From Rubellimicrobium rubrum (GTDB lineage Bacteria; Pseudomonadota; Alphaproteobacteria; Rhodobacterales; Rhodobacteraceae): a DNA stretch of 64,000 nucleotides. Shown piece by piece: positions 16,545 to 25,806 of the stretch. The stretch covers positions 142,451 through 206,450 of the forward strand of contig NZ_VDFU01000007.1 of NCBI RefSeq assembly GCF_006152115.1, given 5' to 3'. Within the stretch, counting starts at the first letter, position 1. Each line of letters opens with the position of its first letter. The notes beneath the pieces were generated by a model that ran no database searches, had not been told where the DNA came from, and saw only the letters and a list, made by a program, of their open reading frames with translations. Made by a program: the position numbers and the translations under genes.

Positions 16545-17813
16545 ATGATGCCATCTAAGCCCACTCTTGGCGAACTCACGCGCGTGTTCCTGCGGATTGG
16601 CCTTCTCAGCTTTGGCGGCCCGGCGGCTCAGATCGCGCTGATGCATCGCGAGTTGGTCGAGGAACGGCCGTGGCTCGAAGAACAGGAGTTCCTGCGCGCG
16701 CTCAGCTTCTGCATGCTGCTGCCAGGCCCCGAGGCCATGCAGTTGGCGACCTTCGCGGGATGGCGGTTGCACGGCTTGCCCGGAGGACTGGTCGCCGGGG
16801 GTTTGTTCGTGCTGCCGGGGATGTTGGTCATCTTCACCCTGGCTTTCGTCTATGGTGCCCTGATCGACATGGCTCTGGTCCAGGCGCTGTTCCTAGGCGT
16901 CAAGGCCACCGTCGTGGTGATCGTGATCGAGGCCATCCTCCGCGTGGCCAAGCGGGCCCTTGGGTCGACCGACCAATGGGTTCTTGCGGGTCTTGCCTTT
17001 GTGGCCCTGTTCGCCTTCGCCGTTCCGTTCCCGCTGGTTGTGATCACCGCAGGGCTCTGGGGTGGGCTGACGGCGGGGTCGGCTCCGCGTGATCTGGCTC
17101 TCCCTCGGATCCGGCCGGGAACCCTCGCCACCACGCTGGCTCTGGGACTGGCGCTGTGGTGGGCGCCCGTGGTGCTTGTGGCCCTAGCAGGGCAGGACTT
17201 CCTGACGGATCTTGGGCTTTTCTTCTCGAAACTCGCGGTTGTGACGTTCGGCGGCGCCTACGCCGTGCTCAGCTACATGGCGCAAGAGGTCGTATCCGGC
17301 TACCGCTGGGTCTCGACCGAGCAACTGATGGATGCGTTGGGCCTTGCCGAGACGACGCCGGGACCGCTTATCCTCGTTACCGCGTTCGTGGCCATCGTTG
17401 CAGGACTTAATCAGGGCAGCGCCCTACTGGGCCTCGCGGGTGGTCTGATCGCCGTATGGGTCACCTTCGTGCCCTGTTTCTTGTGGATCTTCGCTGGCGC
17501 TCCGCTGGTGGACTGGCTCGCCGGGCAGCCCCGGCTCCGCGCGGCCCTGTCGGCCATTACGGCGGCCGTGGTGGGCGTTATCCTTAACCTGTCCGTATGG
17601 TTCGCCCTTCATGTCCTCTTTGCCGAGGTCGCTCCGCTCCAGATGGGACCTATCCAGACGCTCCGACCCGTGTGGGCAAGTTTTCAGCCCGTGGCCGCCC
17701 TGCTCGCGCTTGCCGCGGGCTGGCTCCTGCTGAAACGCCATGTTTCCATGCCGCTGACGTTGGCCATCATAACGGCCGTGGCAGGAGCAATCCATCTGGC
17801 CGGGCTGGCCTGA
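16545..17813 (+). CDS. chrA: Chromate efflux transporter
   Basis: This 422-residue CHR-family membrane protein has two homologous halves of about six membrane segments each. The two copies of the family motif are visible as LRIGLLSFGGPAAQIALMH near residue 14 and KLAVVTFGGAYAVLSYM near residue 230. Long-chain ChrA proteins extrude chromate using the proton gradient. The start could be either of the consecutive ATGs at 16545 and 16548. It begins 24 bases after the DUF1194 gene and is probably co-transcribed. The natural substrate in an unpolluted environment is uncertain. Confidence 0.88.
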   Translation: MMPSKPTLGELTRVFLRIGLLSFGGPAAQIALMHRELVEERPWLEEQEFLRALSFCMLLPGPEAMQLATFAGWRLHGLPGGLVAGGLFVLPGMLVIFTLAFVYGALIDMALVQALFLGVKATVVVIVIEAILRVAKRALGSTDQWVLAGLAFVALFAFAVPFPLVVITAGLWGGLTAGSAPRDLALPRIRPGTLATTLALGLALWWAPVVLVALAGQDFLTDLGLFFSKLAVVTFGGAYAVLSYMAQEVVSGYRWVSTEQLMDALGLAETTPGPLILVTAFVAIVAGLNQGSALLGLAGGLIAVWVTFVPCFLWIFAGAPLVDWLAGQPRLRAALSAITAAVVGVILNLSVWFALHVLFAEVAPLQMGPIQTLRPVWASFQPVAALLALAAGWLLLKRHVSMPLTLAIITAVAGAIHLAGLA

Positions 17814-17881
17814 TGCACCCTCTTCCGCCCGGCAAGGAATTCCCTATGCTTACCACGGTGAGACTAGGGAGGGCTGGGCCC

Positions 17882-18361
17882 GTGACGCGTTCCATTGATT
17901 ACGGACACCTCATGCATCGCCACATGCGGCACCTGATCCACGAAGTCCTTGACGATGTGGCCGCCCATGGTCTCCCGGGGAAGCACCACTTCTTCATCAC
18001 CTTCGATACGCAGCACCCCGATGTAGAGATCGCCGACTGGCTGTCCGACCGCTATCCGGGCGAGATGACGATCGTGCTCCAGCACTGGTTCGCCGATCTG
18101 GAGACGAGCGAGGAAGGCTTCTCCATCACGCTCAACTTCGGCGACAACCCCGAACCACTGTACATCCCGTGGGATGCGATCCGGACGTTTGTCGATCCGT
18201 CGGTCGAGTTCGGCCTCCGCTTCGAGTTGCAGGGTGCCGCCGCTCAGCCGACCGAGCCCGAGTCTCCGCCACCCGGCAAGGACAAGGAAGGCGAGGATCG
18301 GCCGGACGCTGGCAATCGCGCGGCAGCTCAGGTCGTGAGCCTCGACAAGTTTCGCAAGTAG
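17882..18361 (+). CDS. sspB: SspB, ClpXP adaptor for ssrA-tagged proteins
   Basis: This 159-residue alphaproteobacterial-type SspB delivers ssrA-tagged proteins to ClpXP. Family signatures include the N-terminal IDYGHLMHRHMRHLI, HHFFITFDTQHPDVEIADWL and EEGFSITLNFGDNPEPLYIPWDAI, followed by an acidic, Pro-rich tail ending in VVSLDKFRK, which probably docks ClpX. The open frame is much longer, but the GTG at 17882 is preceded at 8 nt by GGGAGGG, while the ATG at 17846 lacks a site. Its location 2.3 kb from ssrA is notable because adaptor and tag are read out of the same locus. Confidence 0.9.
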   Translation: MTRSIDYGHLMHRHMRHLIHEVLDDVAAHGLPGKHHFFITFDTQHPDVEIADWLSDRYPGEMTIVLQHWFADLETSEEGFSITLNFGDNPEPLYIPWDAIRTFVDPSVEFGLRFELQGAAAQPTEPESPPPGKDKEGEDRPDAGNRAAAQVVSLDKFRK

Positions 18362-18425
18362 GCCCGTTGCCCGCCTGCCCGCGTGACGCTAAAGCGCATG
18401 CGACGGTATACCGAGGGGGCCACCG

Positions 18426-19813
<1,388 letters not shown>

Positions 19814-19817
<4 letters not shown>

Positions 19818-19996
19818 CCGGTCAGGTGGTCAACCTGAACAAGGCCCGGAAGGTACGCGCGCGCACCGAGGACAAGGCTCGCGCGGACGCCAACGCCTTC
19901 AAGCACGGCCGGACCAAGGCCCAGCGGATTCTCGAGGCGACACAGGCCGAGAAGGTCCGACGTGCCCTCGATCAAGCAAAGATCGAAGACGATTGA
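19814..19996 (+). CDS. DUF4169 small basic protein
   Basis: This 60-residue highly charged protein (about a third Lys, Arg, Asp and Glu) begins [17 protein letters not shown], which is the DUF4169 signature. It is predicted helical and soluble, with no known function. Its ATG overlaps the fumC stop, and its own stop overlaps the next start, so it is tightly coupled between fumC and a DNA-binding protein. The conservation of this order in Rhodobacterales is from memory. Confidence 0.8.
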
Positions 19997-20211
19997 GCGG
20001 CCGACCCGTCAAACGGTCGCTCAGCCTGCACGGCCATCGCACAAGCGTGTCTCTGGAGGATGCTTTCTGGCAGGAATTCCGACGCCTAGCAGCCCGTGAC
20101 GGCCTGCCCTTGAACCAACTGGCCGAACGCATTGATGAGGCGCGGGGCGATGTCGGTCTCGCCTCGGCCATCCGGGTCTTTGTGCTCCAGCAGGCTTTGG
20201 CGGAACGCTAG
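19993..20211 (+). CDS. Ribbon-helix-helix domain protein
   Basis: This 72-residue protein ([19 protein letters not shown]...) carries a ribbon-helix-helix fold: a beta strand RTSVSLEDAFW, followed by helices around 24-38 and 44-66. It matches the RHH_4-type small alphaproteobacterial DNA-binding proteins. The only sensible start is a TTG that overlaps the previous stop (TTGA), implying coupled translation. It may regulate its own operon, but no operator is apparent to me. Confidence 0.75.
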   Translation: MSGRPVKRSLSLHGHRTSVSLEDAFWQEFRRLAARDGLPLNQLAERIDEARGDVGLASAIRVFVLQQALAER

Positions 20212-20248
20212 CGCCCTATCGGTCGTTCGGTCGGCAAGGAGCCGCTGC

Positions 20249-20920
20249 ATGACCGCCTCGCCACTTCGTGCCTCGACGCGCCCATTGCCCGGCGCTTCGA
20301 TCGACGCCAGGATCTGGCTCACCCTGTCCTGGTGGGGGGTCGGTCTTTTCGCCACGAGCCTGGCGGCACTCCTCACCTTGGCACGCTGGGCGGAACTGCA
20401 GATCGCCGTCTGCTTCTTCGCACCGTTGCTCGGCATCAAGCTCGCGCCTCACGGCCTGCCGAACCTTCTAACTTCGCTTATCACGGCCTGTTTCCTGGTC
20501 AGCGCAGCAGGATGGGCCTGGGACTGGTATGGGCGGTTCTGGTGGTTTGACGTGGTTCTCCATGCGTTGAACCCGCTGGTCATCATGTCCGCCTCCATGT
20601 TCATGATCTGGAAGGCGGACCTCCTGACCCCTGCCCCGTATCAGGGCCATTTCGTCCTTTGGTCCACTCTGGGCGGCCTGGGACTTGGGATCGCCTGGGA
20701 GTTGTTCGAGTACACCTACCTGCCGTTGACCTGGCCCGACACGATCCTGGACCTCGTGATGGATGGAGCCGGCGCGGCCCTGGGCGGCTGGCTCGCCATC
20801 TGGCTCATCGACCAGCGCGGGTTGCCTCCCGTTGGACACCATCGGCTGACGCATCTTCGGTCCTGGACGGCACGGCGGGTTCCCTTGCCCGTCCGCATCC
20901 CCCGGCAATCCCGGCGCTGA
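20249..20920 (+). CDS. DUF2238/YjdF-like membrane protein
   Basis: This 223-residue integral membrane protein has about six hydrophobic segments. The conserved YGRFWWFDVVLHALNPL segment and the GIAWELFEYTYLPL and LDLVMDGAGAALGG motifs resemble the DUF2238 (YjdF) family. The ATG at 20249 follows an AAGGA Shine-Dalgarno; the open frame further upstream is rejected because it overlaps the preceding gene in another frame. The gene ends 8 bases before the convergent ccdA stop. Function is unknown. Confidence 0.7.
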   Translation: MTASPLRASTRPLPGASIDARIWLTLSWWGVGLFATSLAALLTLARWAELQIAVCFFAPLLGIKLAPHGLPNLLTSLITACFLVSAAGWAWDWYGRFWWFDVVLHALNPLVIMSASMFMIWKADLLTPAPYQGHFVLWSTLGGLGLGIAWELFEYTYLPLTWPDTILDLVMDGAGAALGGWLAIWLIDQRGLPPVGHHRLTHLRSWTARRVPLPVRIPRQSRR

Positions 20921-20927
20921 ACCGGCA

Positions 20928-21683
20928 TCAGCCGATCGCGGCCAGGGCGGGAAAGGTCTCGAGCAGCCACCAGGAAAAGGCCGTGAACTGGCCCGTCAGC
21001 ATAAGAAGCCCGACGGTCCAAAGCAGCAGGCCTGAGAAACGCTCGATCCAACCCATGTTGCGCTTCATGGCAGCCATGACCGGCCGGAGGCGCGGAAAGA
21101 AGGCCGCGACCAGCAGGAACGGCAACCCCAGTCCAAAGGCATAGGTCGCAAGGAGAGCCATGCCCCGGAGCACATCAGCCTCGGTTGCGGCAAGCCCCAG
21201 GATGGTGCCAAGGACAGGTCCGAGACAGGGGGTCCAACCAAAGGCGAACGCCAAGCCGAGCACGTAGGCTCCGAAGGCCGAGCCCCCCTGATCCCCGGCA
21301 TCGAGCCGCGCCTCGCGCGAAAGGAACGGGATCCGGAGCACCCCCAGAAAGTGCGCGCCGAACACCATGATCACCACGCCAGCGACCGTGACGAACCATC
21401 CCTGGTACTGGAGCAACGCTCGGCCGGCGGCCGAAGCGGCGGCCCCCAGCAGCAGGAACACGGTGGACAGCCCCAGGACGAAGAAGACCGCAGCCAGTAA
21501 CGCACGCCGGCGCGCGGCGCGCTCCTCCGACATCTCTCCCACCGACACGCCGCCCATATAGGCCAGGTACGGGGGAACGATCGGAAGCACGCAGGGGCTG
21601 AGGAACGACAGCACCCCGGCGAGGAGCGCCACCGCCATTGCCGGGAGCAGCGTCGCGTCGAGGATCATGTCCGAGGAGAACAT
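20928..21683 (-). CDS. ccdA: Cytochrome c biogenesis protein CcdA
   Basis: This protein of about 251 residues has six membrane segments and passes electrons from cytoplasmic thioredoxin to periplasmic thiol-disulfide partners needed for cytochrome c maturation. The two redox cysteines lie in SPCVLP (segment 1) and TPCLGP (segment 4), in the expected symmetric positions. Start choice is uncertain: ATGs at 21683 and 21668 both fit, and neither has a good Shine-Dalgarno. The gene is divergent from the TSUP permease gene across about 210 bases. Confidence 0.9.
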   Translation of the reverse strand: MFSSDMILDATLLPAMAVALLAGVLSFLSPCVLPIVPPYLAYMGGVSVGEMSEERAARRRALLAAVFFVLGLSTVFLLLGAAASAAGRALLQYQGWFVTVAGVVIMVFGAHFLGVLRIPFLSREARLDAGDQGGSAFGAYVLGLAFAFGWTPCLGPVLGTILGLAATEADVLRGMALLATYAFGLGLPFLLVAAFFPRLRPVMAAMKRNMGWIERFSGLLLWTVGLLMLTGQFTAFSWWLLETFPALAAIG

Positions 21684-21895
21684 CAGAAGGCATCCGGCAT
21701 TGGCGTCATCGCGGAAAGCCTTATCGCGCAGCGCGCCGGACGTCACCGGGACAGGGCGTCACAACTGCGGAAGCGAGGTTTGCCGTGTCCGGGGAGGCCG
21801 CTCGCTCTCCGGACCGGCCTCCGCGGGCTTCTCGGAGTCTTCCCCTTCGGACTGAACATGCCTAACCCAAGCAGCGACCCTAGCAGGAGCCTGAC

Positions 21896-22729
21896 ATGGC
21901 CGACGTACTCGCCGATCTCCTGACCGAGGTGACTCCCATGCTGGTGGCCCTGCTCGTCGCCGGCACCGTGATCGGCTTTCTGGCCGGGATGTTCGGGATC
22001 GGGGGAGGCGCGATCTCGGTCCCAGTGTTCTATCAGGTGTTCGGCGTTCTGGGGATCAGCGACGAGGTCCGCATGCCTCTCGCGGTCGGAACGTCGCTGG
22101 CGGTCATCATCCCGACATCCTTTGTCTCCGCACGTGCGCACCTTAAGAAAGGCACCGTCGACACCCAGCTCCTTCGGCTCTGGATCGTCCCGGTGCTGGT
22201 GGGGGTTGTTTTGGGCTCGATCATTGCCCGCTACGCCGATCCTTGGGTCTTCAAGGTCGTGTTCGTCGCTGTCGCCGGCATCAACGCCGCCAAGCTGCTG
22301 TTCGGCGGTCAAGGCTGGCGGTTGCGGGACGGCCTTCCGGGGCGGGCGGCCCTCCGGGCCTATGGGGTGATTACTGGTCTACTTTCGGCCCTCATGGGGA
22401 TCGGGGGCGGCGCCATCACCAACCTGATCCTGACCCTGCACGGCGTCTCGATCCACCGTGCAGTCTCGACCGGGGCGGGAGCGGGCGTGCTGATCGCACT
22501 GCCCGCGACTTTGGGCTATGTCTTCGCAGGCTGGGGCAAGCCAGGGCTGCCCATCGATGCCACGGGATACGTATCCTGGCTCACTTTCGCTGCAACCATG
22601 CCCACGACTTTGCTGACCGCCCGTTTGGGCGTCGCGGTGGCCCACAGGCTGTCGCGACGTGCCCTCGAAACGGCATTCGGACTCTTCCTGCTCTTTGTAT
22701 CAGCCCGCTTCCTCTGGGACTTGCTCTAG
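21896..22729 (+). CDS. TSUP family (TauE/SafE) permease
   Basis: This 277-residue membrane protein has about eight hydrophobic segments and the duplicated family motif: GMFGIGGGAISVP near residue 31 and LMGIGGGAITNL near residue 166. TSUP proteins export or import sulfonates, sulfite or related organic anions. The start is the ATG at 21896, after an AGGAG-like site. It ends 1 base before the convergent dadA stop. There is no substrate evidence in the context. Confidence 0.85.
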   Translation: MADVLADLLTEVTPMLVALLVAGTVIGFLAGMFGIGGGAISVPVFYQVFGVLGISDEVRMPLAVGTSLAVIIPTSFVSARAHLKKGTVDTQLLRLWIVPVLVGVVLGSIIARYADPWVFKVVFVAVAGINAAKLLFGGQGWRLRDGLPGRAALRAYGVITGLLSALMGIGGGAITNLILTLHGVSIHRAVSTGAGAGVLIALPATLGYVFAGWGKPGLPIDATGYVSWLTFAATMPTTLLTARLGVAVAHRLSRRALETAFGLFLLFVSARFLWDLL

Positions 22730-22730
22730 C

Positions 22731-24029
22731 TTAGGTCCGGGCAGGGCGCAGCGCGCCCGTTGGGGATGAAGATCCCCGCGCGTACCGCGCGATGCCAAGG
22801 TCGGTAGTCTCGATGTCTGTCCTGCGCCCGGACACGATGTCGGCCAGCACTCGACCGGACCCGGCGGCCATGGTCCAGCCCAGCGTACCGTGCCCGGTGT
22901 TGAGAAGCAGGCCCGGGACCGGCGTCCGTCCGATCACGGGGGTTCCATCCGGCGTCATGGGACGGAGCCCGCACCAGAACGCCGCCTGTTGCACGTCGCC
23001 TGCCCCGTCGAACAGGCCCTGCACGGAATGGAGAAGCGTCGCGCGGCGCGACGGGGGCAGCGACAGGTCGAAGCCCGCGATCTCGGCCAAGCCCCCTACC
23101 CGAATCCGCTCGCCAAGCCGGGTGATCGCGACCTTGTAGGTTTCATCCATGACCGTGGACACAGGCGCCCGATTCTCGTTGATGATGGGCAGGGTGAGCG
23201 AGTAGCCCTTGACCGGGTAGACCGGCAAGGCGATCCCCAGAGGCCTGACCAGTGCCGGGGAGTAGCTGCCCAAGGCCACCACGACCGCATCGGCCCTGTG
23301 CTGTCCGTCCGCTGTCACAACGCCACGCACCCGACCGTCCTCAAGCAAGAGGCGGTCCACGGTCACGCCGTAGCGGAACTCCACACCCGTGGCTGCCGCC
23401 AGGTGGGCCAGCGCCGTCGTGAACTTGAAGCAATCGCCGGTCTCGTCCCCGGGCAGCCGAAGGCCCCCGGCTATGGGGGCCTGGGCTCCGGCGAGGCCGG
23501 GTTCCGCCCTAAGGCAGCCTTCCTCGTCCAGCACCTCGAAGGGAACGCCGCCGTCGCGGAGCACGGCGATGTCCTTTTCGGCCGCTTCGACCTGCGCCTG
23601 CGTGCGGAACAACTGAAGCGTGCCCTGCGTGCGCTCATCATAGGCCATACCCGTTTCTTCGCGGAGGGCGGCAAGGCTGTCGCGCGAGTATTCGGCAAGC
23701 CTGACCATGCGGGCTTTGTTGACCGCATAGGCGTCCGGCGTGCAGTTGGCCAGCATCTTGGCAAGCCAGCTCAGTTTGGCGAGATCCGGCTTCGGCTGAA
23801 CCACCAGCGGCGCATGACGCTGGAACATCCACTTGAGCGCCTTGAGCGGGATGCCGGGTGCGGCCCATGGTGCGGAGTACCCGGGGCTGACTTCACCAGC
23901 GTTGGCGTAGCTCGTCTCACGTCCGGGTGCAGGCTGCCGGTCCATCACGACGACATCGTGACCGGCCTTGGCCAGGTACCACGCCGAGGTGACCCCAATC
24001 ACACCCGCTCCAACGACGATGATCTTCAT
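22731..24029 (-). CDS. dadA: D-amino acid dehydrogenase small subunit
   Basis: This 432-residue FAD enzyme oxidises D-amino acids, chiefly D-alanine, to 2-oxo acids and feeds electrons to the respiratory chain. The N-terminal [25 protein letters not shown] is the dinucleotide-binding fold. DadA-typical blocks are [18 protein letters not shown] and, near the C-terminus, [16 protein letters not shown] and [12 protein letters not shown]. It is transcribed away from gcvT; the shared upstream region carries an Lrp-like palindrome about 100 bases before its start. No alanine racemase gene is adjacent. Confidence 0.92.
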   Translation of the reverse strand: MKIIVVGAGVIGVTSAWYLAKAGHDVVVMDRQPAPGRETSYANAGEVSPGYSAPWAAPGIPLKALKWMFQRHAPLVVQPKPDLAKLSWLAKMLANCTPDAYAVNKARMVRLAEYSRDSLAALREETGMAYDERTQGTLQLFRTQAQVEAAEKDIAVLRDGGVPFEVLDEEGCLRAEPGLAGAQAPIAGGLRLPGDETGDCFKFTTALAHLAAATGVEFRYGVTVDRLLLEDGRVRGVVTADGQHRADAVVVALGSYSPALVRPLGIALPVYPVKGYSLTLPIINENRAPVSTVMDETYKVAITRLGERIRVGGLAEIAGFDLSLPPSRRATLLHSVQGLFDGAGDVQQAAFWCGLRPMTPDGTPVIGRTPVPGLLLNTGHGTLGWTMAAGSGRVLADIVSGRRTDIETTDLGIARYARGSSSPTGALRPART

Positions 24030-24122
24030 GACGCGCTCCGCAGCGACAACCGATTCCTGCGCAAGCCTATCCCGGGGCGAGAAGAAGGAGGTCGCGATTG
24101 CTCCTGCTTCTCAAGCAATGAT

Positions 24123-24137
24123 CAGGAGATTCTCCTA
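24123..24137. promoter_or_regulatory. Lrp/AsnC-like operator between dadA and gcvT
   Basis: CAGGAGATTCTCCTA matches the 15-base Lrp consensus (YAGHAWATTWTDCTR) at 11 of 15 positions by my count and is nearly palindromic. It also sits inside a larger inverted repeat, GATCAGGAG (24120-24128) with CTCCTGATC (24146-24154). It lies about 100 bases upstream of dadA and 165 upstream of gcvT, both classic targets of Lrp-family control in other bacteria. Confidence 0.5.
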
Positions 24138-24302
24138 CGTGAAAGCTCCTGATCGGCAGTAGCTTGTTAGAACAGGCCCGTTGCCGGTAGAATCCATCCT
24201 ATCACGCGCGCTTGCTGCGCGGCGTGGCTCAGGCCACTTGCCAGCGGAGGTGCCACGGCGCTACGCCTAGGGAAGAAGCGGCCGCCAACGAGGGAGACGC
24301 GC

Positions 24303-25433
24303 GTGGACGACGGTCAGGCGATACCGCTCAGGCGTTTGCCACTGCACGACCTGCATGTCGGCCAGGGCGGGCGCATGGTGCCCTTCGCCGGATGGGAGAT
24401 GCCGGTGCACTACCCGGCGGGCGTGATGGCCGAGCATCTGCACACGCGCTCGGCCGCGAGCCTGTTCGATGTGAGCCATATGGGCCAGGTTCTCCTCCGC
24501 CCCAGGAACGGGCTGGACCACTTGGCATCCTGCGTCGAAGCGCTGGTGCCAGCGGACATTCTGGGGCTACCCCGAGGCCGGCAGCGTTACGCCCTGTTGA
24601 CAGACGATGCCGGCGGAATCCGGGATGACGTCATGATGGCGAACCGGGGCGACCATCTGTTCGTGGTCGTGAATGCGTCGACGCGCGATGCGGACTTGGC
24701 CCACTTTCGCGAATCCCTCGGGCATGCCGAGGTCGAGGAAGCCGCCGATCGCGCGCTGCTGGCCCTTCAGGGTCCGACAGCAGAACACGCGCTGGGCCGC
24801 CTTGTTCCTGCGGTCAGCGGAATGCGCTTCATGGACGTGGCGATCGTCCCGTGGGGCGGCATGGACCTTTGGCTGTCCCGCTCCGGCTATACCGGCGAGG
24901 ATGGTTTCGAGATTTCGGTTCCTGCCACAGGCGCCCAGACCTTGGCCGAGGCGCTGCTGGCTGGTGGGGAGGTCAAGCTGGCCGGCCTTGGGGCGCGCGA
25001 CTCCCTCAGGCTTGAGGCCGGGCTCTGCCTTTATGGCAACGACATTGATCGCACGACCAGCCCCGTGGAGGCGGGTCTGTCCTGGTCGATCGGCAAGGCG
25101 CGTCGGATCGGCGGATCGCGCGCCGGTGGCTTTCCTGGCGCGGACCGTATCTTGCGGCAACTGGAACTCGGTCCGCGCCGACAGCGGGTGGGCCTGCAGC
25201 CCGAAGGTCGCGCGCCCATGCGTGCCGGCACCGCGATCACCAGCCCCGAAGGCCATGTCGGGCACGTGACCTCGGGTGGGTTCGGACCTACCCTGCAAGC
25301 GCCGATTGCCATGGGCTATGTCGATGCCAAGCTGGCGCAGCCGGGCACCCGGCTCAACGGCGACGTCAGGGGCCGATCCCTTCCGGTCAGCGTCGTCCCG
25401 CTCCCCTTTGTGGCTCCGTCTTTCAAGCGTTGA
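24303..25433 (+). CDS. gcvT: Glycine cleavage system T protein (aminomethyltransferase)
   Basis: This 376-residue tetrahydrofolate-dependent enzyme takes the aminomethyl group from lipoyl-GcvH, releasing ammonia and forming methylene-THF. Visible family blocks are [24 protein letters not shown] and [13 protein letters not shown], with [21 protein letters not shown] near residue 225. The start is a GTG at 24303 preceded by GAGGGA. It leads the operon gcvT-gcvH-gcvP. No glycine riboswitch is recognisable in the 270-base leader. Confidence 0.95.
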   Translation: MDDGQAIPLRRLPLHDLHVGQGGRMVPFAGWEMPVHYPAGVMAEHLHTRSAASLFDVSHMGQVLLRPRNGLDHLASCVEALVPADILGLPRGRQRYALLTDDAGGIRDDVMMANRGDHLFVVVNASTRDADLAHFRESLGHAEVEEAADRALLALQGPTAEHALGRLVPAVSGMRFMDVAIVPWGGMDLWLSRSGYTGEDGFEISVPATGAQTLAEALLAGGEVKLAGLGARDSLRLEAGLCLYGNDIDRTTSPVEAGLSWSIGKARRIGGSRAGGFPGADRILRQLELGPRRQRVGLQPEGRAPMRAGTAITSPEGHVGHVTSGGFGPTLQAPIAMGYVDAKLAQPGTRLNGDVRGRSLPVSVVPLPFVAPSFKR

Positions 25434-25442
25434 GGAATTCGA

Positions 25443-25802
25443 ATGAAGTTCACCGAAGATCATGAATGGCTCCGTCCCGAAGGCGACCTGATCGTCGTCG
25501 GCATCACCGAACACGCAGCCAAGGAACTGGGCGACATCGTCTTTGTCGAACTTCCCGAAATCGAGGCCATGGTGGCTCAGGGCGACGAGGTCGTGGTGAT
25601 CGAGAGCGTCAAAGCCGCCTCTGACATCCTGGCCCCTGTCGATGGCGAGATCGTCGAAGTGAACAGCAAGCTGGCCGACAACCCGGGGCTCGTGAACGAG
25701 GATCCGCTCGGGGCTGGCTGGTTCTTCAAGGTCCGCGTGGATGATATGGCGGTTCTCGACGACTTCATGGATGAAGACGAATACCAGGACTCGATCGGGT
25801 GA
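25443..25802 (+). CDS. gcvH: Glycine cleavage system H protein
   Basis: This 119-residue lipoyl carrier shuttles the aminomethyl intermediate between GcvP and GcvT. The lipoylated residue is Lys58 in [12 protein letters not shown], and the fold markers EDHEWL at the N-terminus and [18 protein letters not shown] are intact. It starts 9 bases after gcvT and is followed 4 bases later by gcvP. Confidence 0.97.
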   Translation: MKFTEDHEWLRPEGDLIVVGITEHAAKELGDIVFVELPEIEAMVAQGDEVVVIESVKAASDILAPVDGEIVEVNSKLADNPGLVNEDPLGAGWFFKVRVDDMAVLDDFMDEDEYQDSIG

Positions 25803-25806
25803 CGTG

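Noticed and set aside
24030..24302. Glycine riboswitch upstream of gcvT
   Set aside because: I looked for the conserved glycine-aptamer cores and found none; only a GC-rich hairpin and the Lrp-like palindrome are visible.
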